From Terrabacter terrigena (GTDB lineage Bacteria > Actinomycetota > Actinomycetes > Actinomycetales > Dermatophilaceae), in assembly GCF_042676085.1 (NCBI RefSeq), contig NZ_JBHTKH010000001.1, forward strand, positions 1 through 64,000: 64,000 nucleotides of DNA, given 5' to 3'. The notes below the pieces were generated by a model. It was given only the letters and a program-made list of their open reading frames with translations. It searched no databases and was not told the origin of the DNA. This document shows, piece after piece, positions 53,120 to 61,188 of this stretch. The first letter of the stretch is position 1, and the number at the start of each line of letters is the position of its first letter. Position numbers and translations under genes: made by a program.

Positions 53120-53296
53120 GTCGGGCTCCTGTTCTGCCGTCTGCGCTGCGGTCGTCTACCTGCGACCCGGGGAACGGATCGCACTGCGAGATCCGCTGTC
53201 GGGTCAGACGCTAGGTGCCGGCGCCGACATCGGGTGGACCACGAGACGGCCTGTGGACGATGCGGGTGGTGGCGCAGGACCTGTGGAGAACAGTAC

Positions 53297-53310
53297 CGAA
53301 CACGTGTTCG
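53297..53310. promoter_or_regulatory. LexA (SOS) box of recA
   Basis: CGAACACGTGTTCG is a perfect palindrome containing the actinobacterial LexA consensus GAAC-N4-GTTC. It is about 180 bp upstream of recA and 39 bp from the end of the macro-domain gene. Confidence 0.92.
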
Positions 53311-53348
53311 AAGTCGCGACGACACGCCGCGTCGGGCGAGAACCCGTC

Positions 53349-53756
53349 TCAGCCGTCGGCCCGGAGGTCTGCCAGCGCCGCCTCGAACGCGGCGAGCACC
53401 CCGTCCGAGAAGAGCCAGAACCGCGCTTCGCGCACGCCTTCGTGACGGTCGAGCGCGGCGGCGAGGGCGGCCAGGGACACCGTGGCCGCGGCGTCGACGG
53501 GGTAGCCGTAGACACCGCACGACACTGCCGGGAACCCCACGACCGCGCACCCCGCTGCGTCGGCGAGCTCGACGCACCGCCGGTAGCAGGAGGCGAGCAG
53601 CTCGGGACCGGCCGCCCGGTGGATCGCCCCGTCGACACCCCCGCCACCCAGCAGGGAGGGGTTGGCCGCGTTGACGATCGCGTCGGCCGAGGCGTCGGCC
53701 GTGAGGTCGCCCCGCAGCAGCGTGATCCGGTCGCGCCCGGCCGGGAGCTCCGTCAC
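53349..53756 (-). CDS. Macro-domain (ADP-ribose-binding) protein
   Basis: A 135-residue stand-alone macro domain. The ADP-ribose loop is DAIVNAANPSLLGGGGVDGAIHRAAGPELL, and FPAVSCGVYGYPVDAA is the second conserved segment. Such proteins remove ADP-ribose or O-acetyl groups. The GTG start overlaps the DUF3046 stop by GTGA, so the two are coupled. It lies between the SOS-regulated recA and DUF3046, hinting at a damage-response role. Confidence 0.88.
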   Translation of the reverse strand: MTELPAGRDRITLLRGDLTADASADAIVNAANPSLLGGGGVDGAIHRAAGPELLASCYRRCVELADAAGCAVVGFPAVSCGVYGYPVDAAATVSLAALAAALDRHEGVREARFWLFSDGVLAAFEAALADLRADG

Positions 53757-54001
53757 CCGCCGACCTGACCGCCCTGGGCACCGCGGGCCACCCGCACGTC
53801 GCGGCCCAACCGGCGCTCCGGTGGCACGTCCATGTCGATGCAGAGCGCCTCCCAGACCGCCCGCGGCGCCTCGCCGTCGGCCAGCGCCTGGACCACCGTT
53901 CGGTTGCCGAGCGCGCCGAGCACGTGGTCGCGCGCGAGCGAGCCGGCGTACGCCGGGCCGAACTCGTCGTCCATCAAGGTCCAGAAATGACTGATCCGCA
54001 C
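53753..54001 (-). CDS. DUF3046 family protein
   Basis: An 82-residue actinobacterial protein that typically neighbours recA/recX. MRISHFWTLMDDEFGPAYAGSLARDHVLGALGNRTVVQALADGEAPRAVWEALC is diagnostic of DUF3046. It has a GTG start at 54001 and its stop overlaps the macro-domain start. Function unknown; the family's tight link to recA suggests a role in DNA metabolism. Confidence 0.88.
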   Translation of the reverse strand: MRISHFWTLMDDEFGPAYAGSLARDHVLGALGNRTVVQALADGEAPRAVWEALCIDMDVPPERRLGRDVRVARGAQGGQVGG

Positions 54002-54155
54002 CCCAGCAGTCTGCCACCCGCGCCGCGGGAACCGGTCGCGCCGAAGCCGTCGTCGGAGGGTTGCCCGAACCGCCAGCGCCGCCGTCGCGTGACCGGTATC
54101 GTCCTCTCGTCCCGCGCGCCGAAGCAGGGACATCGACACTTTCAGGGGAGCCACC

Positions 54156-55796
54156 ATGTCCGAGCCCAACGGGCCGTCCGCCCAGTCCGGCGATGCCACG
54201 CGACCGATCCCGGCCGACGTGACCGCGCCCGTCGCGCACTACACCTACCCCGTGCCTTCGGGCAGCCACCCGGTCCCGGCCGCGACCGGCGAGTCCGCGG
54301 GTGTCGCCCTCGACGACGAGCCGCCCGCCCCGGTCCAGCCCGGCCGAAAGCGCACCGGCCTCATGGTCGGCGCCCTCGCCACCGTCCTCGTCCTCGGTGG
54401 CGCCGGCGTCTTCGCCGCGCAGACCCTGAGCGGCAGCGGGCCGCAGCCTTCCGACGTCCTGCCCGGCGACGCGTACGCCTACCTCCGCGTCGACATCGAC
54501 CCGTCCGCCGGCCAGAAGATCGCCGCCGTCCGCTTCCTCGGCAAGCTCGACGCCGTCAAGGACACCCTCGGCAGCGACGACCCGCGCAAGAAGCTGTGGG
54601 AGATGGCCTCCAAGAACGCCGGTGACGACTGCCTCAGGAAGATCACCTACGACAAGGACATCGAGCCCTGGCTCGGTGACCGCCTCGGTGCGGCGATCCG
54701 TCCCGGCGGCACCTCCGACACGCCCAACGTCGCCGTCGCGATCCAGGTCAAGGACGAGGCCGTCGCCAAGGACACCCTGACGAAGCTCTTCGCGTGCGAC
54801 TCGTCCTCCAAGACCGACGTCCGCACCAAGGACGGCTACGCCATCGTCACGCCCGCGGGCACCGGTGACGCCACCCTGGCCGCAGTCGACAAGGGCTCGC
54901 TGTCCGCGAACGCGAACTTCACCGGCGACATGGGCGCCCTCGGCGAGCAGGGCATCGTGTCGGCCTGGTTCGACATGACCACCGGTATCAAGGAGCTGCC
55001 GAAGCTGGGTGGCGGCGACGCGGGTCTCGACGCCGCTGCGATGGCGAGCGCCAAGGGCCGCTTCGCCGCCGCGCTTCGCTTCGACGCCGACTACGTCGAG
55101 CTGGCCGGCGTCGTGCGCGGCGCCGACGCGACGAAGGCCGTCAAGGGCGACGGCAGCGAGCTGGCCGACCTGCCCGCGAACACCCTGGCGGCCGTGCACG
55201 TCTCCGGCGCCGACCAGATGCTCGACTCGGCGTGGCCGCAGCTGAAGAAGCAGATCAACGACTTCGCGGCCGCCGACGGCCAGGACGACGTCATCGCCAC
55301 CATCGAGGACGAGCTCGACGTCAGGCTCCCCGACGACCTCAAGGCCCTGCTCGGCCGGTCGTTCACGGTCGCGATGCCCGACCAGGACCTCAAGGGCGAC
55401 ACGCTGACCGTCGGCGCCAAGGTCGTGTCGAGCGACGCCAAGCGTGCCGACGAGATCATCGACCGGCTGGTCCAGATGTCCGGTGGCAGCAGCGGCGCGC
55501 TCACGCACAAGGTCGAGGGCGACAAGCTCTTCGTGGCCACGACGCCCGACTACGCCGACGACCTCAAGTCCGGCGGCAAGCTCGGTGACACCGACGCGTT
55601 CAAGCTGGCAGTGGGCGACGTCACGTCGTCGAACAGCGCCGTGTTCGTCGACCTCGACAAGCTCGAGAAGCTCTACCTCGGCGAGGTCAAGGGCAACGAC
55701 AAGACGTTCCTCGAGTCGCTGCGTGCCGTCGGCCTCAACGCCACGACCACCGGCAACGGCGAGGGCACGTTCACCCTCCGCGTCCTCGGCAACTGA
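54156..55796 (+). CDS. DUF3352 single-pass membrane protein
   Basis: A 546-residue protein with a cytoplasmic Pro-rich N-terminus (about 65 residues), one helix near 68-90 (LMVGALATVLVLGGAGVFAAQTL) and a large outer domain matching the DUF3352 pattern (LPGDAYAYLRVDIDPSAGQKIAAVRFLGKLDAVKD...WLGDRLGAAI). The protein recalls actinobacterial surface proteins of unknown function. It is a lone gene ended by a terminator at 55822. Confidence 0.85.
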   Translation: MSEPNGPSAQSGDATRPIPADVTAPVAHYTYPVPSGSHPVPAATGESAGVALDDEPPAPVQPGRKRTGLMVGALATVLVLGGAGVFAAQTLSGSGPQPSDVLPGDAYAYLRVDIDPSAGQKIAAVRFLGKLDAVKDTLGSDDPRKKLWEMASKNAGDDCLRKITYDKDIEPWLGDRLGAAIRPGGTSDTPNVAVAIQVKDEAVAKDTLTKLFACDSSSKTDVRTKDGYAIVTPAGTGDATLAAVDKGSLSANANFTGDMGALGEQGIVSAWFDMTTGIKELPKLGGGDAGLDAAAMASAKGRFAAALRFDADYVELAGVVRGADATKAVKGDGSELADLPANTLAAVHVSGADQMLDSAWPQLKKQINDFAAADGQDDVIATIEDELDVRLPDDLKALLGRSFTVAMPDQDLKGDTLTVGAKVVSSDAKRADEIIDRLVQMSGGSSGALTHKVEGDKLFVATTPDYADDLKSGGKLGDTDAFKLAVGDVTSSNSAVFVDLDKLEKLYLGEVKGNDKTFLESLRAVGLNATTTGNGEGTFTLRVLGN

Positions 55797-55821
55797 CCGA
55801 CGCACGCGTCGACGCACGACG

Positions 55822-55848
55822 AAGGGCCCCGCTCCCGGCGGGGCCCTT
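55822..55848. terminator. Terminator between DUF3352 gene and epimerase gene
   Basis: AAGGGCCCCGC and GCGGGGCCCTT form a perfect 11-bp stem with a 5-nt loop, 25 bp after the DUF3352 stop; the flanking A and T runs fit both directions. Confidence 0.92.
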
Positions 55849-55871
55849 CCCATGTCGGCCGGAAGCCGCGC

Positions 55872-56978
55872 TCAGCCCGGCTGCGCGAACCCCGAGATGC
55901 CGAAACCGTCGGTCGAAGGGACGTGGACCTGGTTGCCGGAGTAGGAGATCCCGCCCACGACCGGGGAGGCGACCGACCACCAGGCGGCGTCGAGGTCGCT
56001 CACGGCGGTCGTGGGTTCGGCCGCGACGACCGCCGCAGCCGCTCCCACCCCGACGTGGCTCTCCATCATCGAGCCGACGATGGTGCCCAGCCCGGCCTCG
56101 TGCGCACGCCGAAGCATGTCGCGCCCGACGGTCAGCGAACCGCACTTCGCGAGCTTGACGTTGACGAGGTCGGCCGCTCCGAGCCGGATGATGCGCTCGA
56201 GGTCCCACGGCGAGTAGCACGACTCGTCGGCCATGATCGGCAGGCCGACCCGCTCGCGCACCCAGGCGAGCCCCTCGACGTCGTCGGCGACGACCGGCTG
56301 CTCGACGAGCTCGACGCCGAGGTCGGCCACCTCGAGGGCGCGGATGACCCGGACGGCCTCCTCGCGGGTCCAGCCCTGGTTGGCGTCGAGGCGGATCGCG
56401 ACGTCGGGCCCGACGGCGTCGCGCACCGACGCCACGCGCTGGACGTCGGTGCCCGCGTCGGTGCCGACCTTCATCTTGAGCGTGCGGAACCCGTCGGAGA
56501 CCCGCTCGCGGGCGGTGTCGGCGAGGGCGCCGGCCGTGCCGGCCGAGAGCGTCACGTCGGTCGTCAGAACGTCGCGTACGCCGTCAGCGCGCGAGCCGAG
56601 CAGAGCAGCCACGGAGGTGCCCTCCGCCTCGGCGACGAGGTCGTGGAGCGCCGCGTCGACGGCCGCCTTGGCGCCGAAGTTGCGGGCGACCGTACGCTGG
56701 ACCACGGCAGCCGCGGCTTCCAGGTCGTCACGGTCGTCGAGACGCCGACCGGTCACCGCGGGCGCGAGCATCTGCTCGATGCAGGCGGTCGCGCTCGCCA
56801 GCGACTCCCCCGTGACCTGCCACACCTGGGGGGCCTCGCCCCAGCCGGTGCGACCGTCGCTGTCGGTGATCGTCACGATGACGGTGTCGGTGGTCTCGGT
56901 GCGTCGCAGGGCCGTGACGAACGGTGTGTGGAGCGGCACCGACGATGCAGTGGTGACCACCCGCTCGACCGTGGTCAC
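55872..56978 (-). CDS. Dipeptide epimerase (enolase superfamily)
   Basis: A 368-residue enolase-superfamily enzyme of the muconate-lactonizing subgroup, close to L-Ala-D/L-Glu epimerases. The catalytic lysines lie in TLKMKVGTD, the metal ligands in RLDANQGW, VELVEQPV and IMADESCY, and the late KLAKCGSL holds another lysine. The ATG overlaps the serine-hydrolase stop (56975-56978), so the pair forms a unit. A role in recycling cell-wall dipeptides is the simplest reading. Confidence 0.85.
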   Translation of the reverse strand: MTTVERVVTTASSVPLHTPFVTALRRTETTDTVIVTITDSDGRTGWGEAPQVWQVTGESLASATACIEQMLAPAVTGRRLDDRDDLEAAAAVVQRTVARNFGAKAAVDAALHDLVAEAEGTSVAALLGSRADGVRDVLTTDVTLSAGTAGALADTARERVSDGFRTLKMKVGTDAGTDVQRVASVRDAVGPDVAIRLDANQGWTREEAVRVIRALEVADLGVELVEQPVVADDVEGLAWVRERVGLPIMADESCYSPWDLERIIRLGAADLVNVKLAKCGSLTVGRDMLRRAHEAGLGTIVGSMMESHVGVGAAAAVVAAEPTTAVSDLDAAWWSVASPVVGGISYSGNQVHVPSTDGFGISGFAQPG

Positions 56979-57916
56979 CGTCCACGCATCCCGTCGTGGG
57001 CGGGGGCAGCGGGGGCGGTGGGGTCAGCGGCGCCCGACCCGGCGGCATACGCCCGCGGTGTGGCTGTGGTCGAGGGTCCGTCGTGCTCGACCTGCCAGAC
57101 GTCGCGCGCGATGCCGGCCACGAACGCGGCCGCACGGGACTCGTCGAGCGCGATGGTGGTGCACACGGCGAGCACGAACGGCGGCTCGCCGGGTGGACGC
57201 ACGAGCGCGACGTCGTGCGAGACGCCGGGGACCCAGCCCGACTTGCTGGCCGTGGGTGTGCCCTCGGGCAGGCCCGCGGGCACCTGGTCGACGTGCACCT
57301 GTCGCGAGAGCATCTCCTCGACCGGGCCGAGCACGGCCTCGCCACCCAGCGCCGGCTCGCGTCGCGCCACGGCGGCCATGAGCAGGCCGAGATCCGCAGC
57401 GGTGACGGTGTTGGTGATGCCGGCCGCTCGGGCCCGGGCGTCCTCGATGCCGCGGGCTACGACCGTGGCTGGCGAGCAGCCGGTCAGGCGCAGCACCTCG
57501 GCGACCTCGCCGAGCCCGACCACGTCGACGAGCAGGTTGGTCGCGATGTTGCTGGAGCGGGTGATGGCCCGGTCGGCCAGCTCACCCAGCGTGCACGTGC
57601 CACCGATGACGGCCCAGGTCTCGGGGTCCTGGTCGTCCGAGGCATCGAGCTCGAAGCGCGACCCGTCGAGCACCGACGCGAACGTGGAGGTCACGGCCAC
57701 CGGCTGGTCGAGGTCCAGCTCTCCCCGAACCACCCGCCGGAAGGCTGCGACGACGAGCGGGAGCTTCATGGTCGACGCGGCGTAGTGCGGCGCGTGCGCG
57801 TCGTGCGACCACCGGTTGTGACCGTCGATGTCACCGAACCACACCGAGACCGTGGCATCGCGCGACGAGCTGACCTGGTCGAGGCGGGCGTCGATCTGCG
57901 AGAAGGGCGTCGGCAC
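56975..57916 (-). CDS. Class A beta-lactamase-like serine hydrolase
   Basis: A 313-residue protein of the beta-lactamase/DD-peptidase fold. SxxK is STMK (residues about 48-51), SxN is SSN, and the KTG-box position reads KSG (ASKSGWVPG). No signal peptide is visible, so a cytoplasmic or unusual location is implied; classical beta-lactamases are secreted. The last 40 residues are disordered. Coupling to a dipeptide epimerase favours peptidoglycan turnover over drug resistance. Confidence 0.82.
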   Translation of the reverse strand: MPTPFSQIDARLDQVSSSRDATVSVWFGDIDGHNRWSHDAHAPHYAASTMKLPLVVAAFRRVVRGELDLDQPVAVTSTFASVLDGSRFELDASDDQDPETWAVIGGTCTLGELADRAITRSSNIATNLLVDVVGLGEVAEVLRLTGCSPATVVARGIEDARARAAGITNTVTAADLGLLMAAVARREPALGGEAVLGPVEEMLSRQVHVDQVPAGLPEGTPTASKSGWVPGVSHDVALVRPPGEPPFVLAVCTTIALDESRAAAFVAGIARDVWQVEHDGPSTTATPRAYAAGSGAADPTAPAAPAHDGMRGR

Positions 57917-57933
57917 CCTCGAACGGTAGACGA

Positions 57934-58236
57934 TCAGGCAGCAGAGGCCGACACCACGTCGCCCGAGGGGACGGGCAGCGCCACGGTGGGCGCCAGGCCC
58001 TCGCTCTCGGCCATCCGGTTGGAGACGTCGATCAGCACCCGCGACAACGGCAGGTCGAGGGCGCCGCAGATCGAGGCGAGCAGCTCGGAGCTGGCCTCCT
58101 TCTCGCCCCTCTCGACCTCGCTGAGGTAGCCGAGCGACACCGACGCGGTGGCCGAGACCTCACGAAGGGTGCGGCCCTGGGCCCGTCGGCGCTCGCGGAG
58201 GACGTCGCCGAGCTCGCGTCGCAACAGTGTCGTCAT
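57934..58236 (-). CDS. clgR: XRE-family regulator ClgR
   Basis: A 100-residue regulator with one helix-turn-helix (TLREVSATASVSLGYLSEVERGEKEASSELLASICGALDLPLSRVL). This is the ClgR type that activates clp protease genes in actinobacteria. The C-terminus ends Ser-Ala-Ala, like ssrA-type degrons recognised by Clp; ClgR is known to be a Clp substrate. Its place just downstream of cinA and pgsA matches other actinobacteria. Confidence 0.88.
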   Translation of the reverse strand: MTTLLRRELGDVLRERRRAQGRTLREVSATASVSLGYLSEVERGEKEASSELLASICGALDLPLSRVLIDVSNRMAESEGLAPTVALPVPSGDVVSASAA

Positions 58237-58247
58237 GCCGTCCTCCT

Positions 58248-58865
58248 TCAGGTCGCTGGTGCGGGGTCGTGCGGTGCCTGTGGGCCCTGCGGGTCACCCG
58301 ACACGCCTACCGTACCCCGAGGGTCCCTCGCCGGTGCCAGAGTTCGGCGCGTGGCGCCCGTCTCCTCGGCTGCGAGGCGGAGCACCGCGGCGACGCTGGC
58401 GGCCCGGATCTGGGCCCTGGTCCCGTTCAACTCCAGCGCGCGCGTGACTGTTCCCGAGGGCCCTGCGACGGCGACGTGCACGGTGCCGGCCGGCTTGCCC
58501 TCCGATGGCCCCGGGCCCGCGACGCCGGTCGTGGACAGGCCCCACGTGGCGCCCAGCCGGCGGCGTACGCCCTCCGCCATGGCGACGGCCACGGCGGGGT
58601 CGACGGTGCCGACCCGCGCGACGAGCTCGGTGGGGACGTCGAGCAGGGCGGTCTTCACCTCAGGGGCGTACGCGACGATCCCGCCGAGCAGCACGGCTGA
58701 CGCGCCGGGGGTGTCGGCGACGGTGGCCGCCACGAGTCCTGCGGTGAGCGACTCGGCGCACGCGAGGGTCTCGTGACGCGCGGTGAGCTGCGCCACGAGC
58801 AGGGGGCCAGAGCTCGTCCCGGAGGTCTCCGCGGGGCGCTCCGCGTCACGCTCTGCGGGTGCCAC
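58248..58865 (-). CDS. CinA-family nicotinamide-nucleotide amidohydrolase (PncC)
   Basis: A 205-residue protein matching the C-terminal CinA/PncC domain, which deamidates NMN. The signature is CAESLTAGLVAATVADTPGASAVLLGGIVAYAPEVKTALLDVP, and STTGVAGPGPSEGKPAGTVHVAV is the second motif. The C-terminal 40 residues are disordered. It starts at a GTG 2 bp from the pgsA stop and is followed by clgR. Confidence 0.9.
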   Translation of the reverse strand: MAPAERDAERPAETSGTSSGPLLVAQLTARHETLACAESLTAGLVAATVADTPGASAVLLGGIVAYAPEVKTALLDVPTELVARVGTVDPAVAVAMAEGVRRRLGATWGLSTTGVAGPGPSEGKPAGTVHVAVAGPSGTVTRALELNGTRAQIRAASVAAVLRLAAEETGATRRTLAPARDPRGTVGVSGDPQGPQAPHDPAPAT

Positions 58866-58866
58866 G

Positions 58867-59664
58867 TCAGTCGCGGTTCGAGGTCTTCTCGGGCGGCACC
58901 GGGCCCGCGCCGGTGCTCGTCGTCGACGTGTCGGCGGGCCCGGAGCCAGGGTGGGCGCCGGTGGGCACGTCGGTGCCGGTTGCCGCCGTCCAGTGGGAGC
59001 GCTGGACGGCGCGCGCCTCGCGCTCGGCCGCGCGGGCCGCGCGCCGCAGCCGCGTGCGCTCGCTCGTCTCGCGCAGGCGGGCGGCCTTGAAGACGTAGTC
59101 GACGCCGCTGAGCACCGTCATGACGAGGGCCGCCGCGAGCAGGACGTAGGCGACGGTCGTCAGCACCCCGCCCAACGGCCACCCCCAGAGGGGCAGCGTC
59201 AGCGAGCCGAGCGACAGGGTTTGCAGCATCGTCTTGAGCTTGCCGCCGCGACCGGCGGGCATGACTCCGTGCCGGATGACGACGAAGCGCAGCAGGGTGA
59301 TGCCGATCTCGCGCACGAGGATCACGACCGTGACCCACCACCAGACGACGCCGAGCAGCGACAGGCCGATGAACGCGGTGCCGGTCAGGGCCTTGTCGGC
59401 GATGGGGTCGGCCACCTTGCCGAAGTTCGTGATCTCGCCCCGGCGGCGGGCCAGCTTGCCGTCGACGCCGTCGGTGACGGCGGCCAGGGCGAAGACCACC
59501 CAGGCCCAGAAGCGCCACCACGGCTCGTGGCCGCCGTCCTGGAAGAGCAGCACGGCGTAGACGGGGACGAGCAGGAAGCGCAGGACCGTCAGCGCGTTGG
59601 GCAGGTTCCAGTCGGTGGGACGGGGAGCGGGCCCCTCCCCCCGGTGGAAGGTCTGCGGGGTCAT
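58867..59664 (-). CDS. pgsA: CDP-diacylglycerol-glycerol-3-phosphate 3-phosphatidyltransferase
   Basis: A 265-residue CDP-alcohol phosphotransferase; the motif D-x2-DG-x2-AR-x8-G-x3-D-x3-D is complete in DGVDGKLARRRGEITNFGKVADPIAD. It makes phosphatidylglycerol phosphate in the membrane, with about six helices. The last 70 residues are a charged Arg/Glu and Ser/Thr-rich tail, longer than usual. The start ATG overlaps the rimO stop (59661-59664). Confidence 0.93.
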   Translation of the reverse strand: MTPQTFHRGEGPAPRPTDWNLPNALTVLRFLLVPVYAVLLFQDGGHEPWWRFWAWVVFALAAVTDGVDGKLARRRGEITNFGKVADPIADKALTGTAFIGLSLLGVVWWWVTVVILVREIGITLLRFVVIRHGVMPAGRGGKLKTMLQTLSLGSLTLPLWGWPLGGVLTTVAYVLLAAALVMTVLSGVDYVFKAARLRETSERTRLRRAARAAEREARAVQRSHWTAATGTDVPTGAHPGSGPADTSTTSTGAGPVPPEKTSNRD

Positions 59665-61160
59665 CGCGGCTCCGCGACGAGGTCGATCCCCTCGGTGCCG
59701 ACGACGACGGCCTCGACGAGGTCGCCGACCTGGGGCGTCGGGGCACCGTGCGGCACGTGCACGATCGTGACGCCGTCGACCTCGGGGCCCTGGAACGCGG
59801 CGCGGCCGACCGCCGAGCCGTCCTCGTCGTCGATCTCCTCGACGAGGACGACGACGGGCTCGCCGATGCGCTCCTCGGCGCGCTGCGCGTTGAGCTCCTC
59901 GACCAGACGGGTGAACCGGTCGAGGCGCTCGGCGACGACCTCGGGAGCGAGGTGGCCGGTGTAGCCCTCGGCCTCGGTGCCGTCCTCGTCGGAGTAGCCG
60001 AACACGCCGACGACGTCGAGGCGCGCCTCGGTGAGGAAGGCCTCGAGCTCGTCGAGGTCGGCCTCGGTCTCGCCGGGGAAGCCGACGATGACGTTGCACC
60101 GGACACCGGCCTCGGGGGCGTCGGCGCGGACGCGGGCGAGCAGGTCGAGGAACGCCTCGCGCGACCCGAAGCGGCGCATCGAGCGCAGCAGCGGCTCCGA
60201 CGCGTGCTGGAACGAGATGTCGTAGTAGGGCACGACGCCCGGGGTGTCTGCCATGGCCCGCAGCAGCCCGGGTCGGATCTCGGCGGGCTGAAGGTAGGAC
60301 ACGCGCACCCTCTCGATGCCCTCGATCGCGGTCAGCTCGGGCAGCAGCTTCTCGAGAAGGCCGAGGTCGCCGAGGTCCTTGCCGTAGGAGGTGGAGTTCT
60401 CGGAGACGAGGAAGAGCTCCTTGACGCCCTGCTGGGCGAGCCACCGGCCCTCGGCGACGACGTCGGCCGGACGCCGCGACACGAAGGCGCCCCGGAACAT
60501 CGGGATGGCGCAGAAGGAGCAGCGCCGGTCACAGCCCGAGGCGATCTTGAGCGGGGCCCAGGGGCGGCCGTCGAGACGGGCCCGGATGACGCGCGGGCCG
60601 GAGGCCGGCACGGGCACGCCGTCGAGCGTGTCGCCGCCGGACGAACCGGTCTTGCTCGTCTCGGCGAGCTCGCCGTGGCCGGGCAGCGCGACGCCGGCCG
60701 CGCCGGCCTGCCGCTCGACCGGCGTGAGCGGGAGCAGCGTGCGGCGGTCGCCCGGCGTGTGGCTCTCGACGTGGCCGCCGGCGAGGATCGTCTGCAGGTG
60801 GCTGCTCATGTCGCGGTAGGAGTCGAAGCCGAGCACCGCGTCGGCCTCGGGCAGCTGGTCGGCCAGCTCCTTGCCGTAGCGCTCGGCGAGGCAGCCGACG
60901 GCCACGACCTTCTGCGTGCGGCCGCCGTCGCCCTTGAGGTCGGAGGCCTCGAGAAGGGCGTCGATGGAGTCCTTCTTGGCCTGCTCGACGAACCCGCACG
61001 TGTTGACGACGGCGACGTCCGCCTCGGACGCGTCGTCGACGAGACGCCACCCCTCGGCGAGCAGGCGGCCCGCCAGCTCCTCGGAGTCGACCTCGTTGCG
61101 CGTGCACCCGAGGGTGACGAGTGCGACGCTTCTGTCGGCGCTCGGGTGGGGAGGGGTCAT
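59661..61160 (-). CDS. rimO: Ribosomal protein S12 methylthiotransferase RimO
   Basis: A 499-residue radical-SAM methylthiotransferase acting on an aspartate of S12. N-terminal cysteines lie in TLGCTRNEVDSEELAG, NTCGFVEQAK and VGCLAERYG, the SAM cluster is GCDRRCSFCAIP, and a TRAM domain is at the end. It has an extra segment of about 60 residues between the domains. The related MiaB is also encoded in this window. It is translationally coupled to pgsA by a 4-bp ATGA overlap. Confidence 0.95.
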   Translation of the reverse strand: MTPPHPSADRSVALVTLGCTRNEVDSEELAGRLLAEGWRLVDDASEADVAVVNTCGFVEQAKKDSIDALLEASDLKGDGGRTQKVVAVGCLAERYGKELADQLPEADAVLGFDSYRDMSSHLQTILAGGHVESHTPGDRRTLLPLTPVERQAGAAGVALPGHGELAETSKTGSSGGDTLDGVPVPASGPRVIRARLDGRPWAPLKIASGCDRRCSFCAIPMFRGAFVSRRPADVVAEGRWLAQQGVKELFLVSENSTSYGKDLGDLGLLEKLLPELTAIEGIERVRVSYLQPAEIRPGLLRAMADTPGVVPYYDISFQHASEPLLRSMRRFGSREAFLDLLARVRADAPEAGVRCNVIVGFPGETEADLDELEAFLTEARLDVVGVFGYSDEDGTEAEGYTGHLAPEVVAERLDRFTRLVEELNAQRAEERIGEPVVVLVEEIDDEDGSAVGRAAFQGPEVDGVTIVHVPHGAPTPQVGDLVEAVVVGTEGIDLVAEPR

Positions 61161-61188
61161 GCGTCCACTCTAGATGGACGGGTGTTCA

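Noticed and set aside
56975..57916. Beta-lactamase resistance gene
   Set aside because: The SxxK, SxN and KSG motifs fit, but no signal peptide is seen and the coupled epimerase points to wall turnover; resistance was not claimed.
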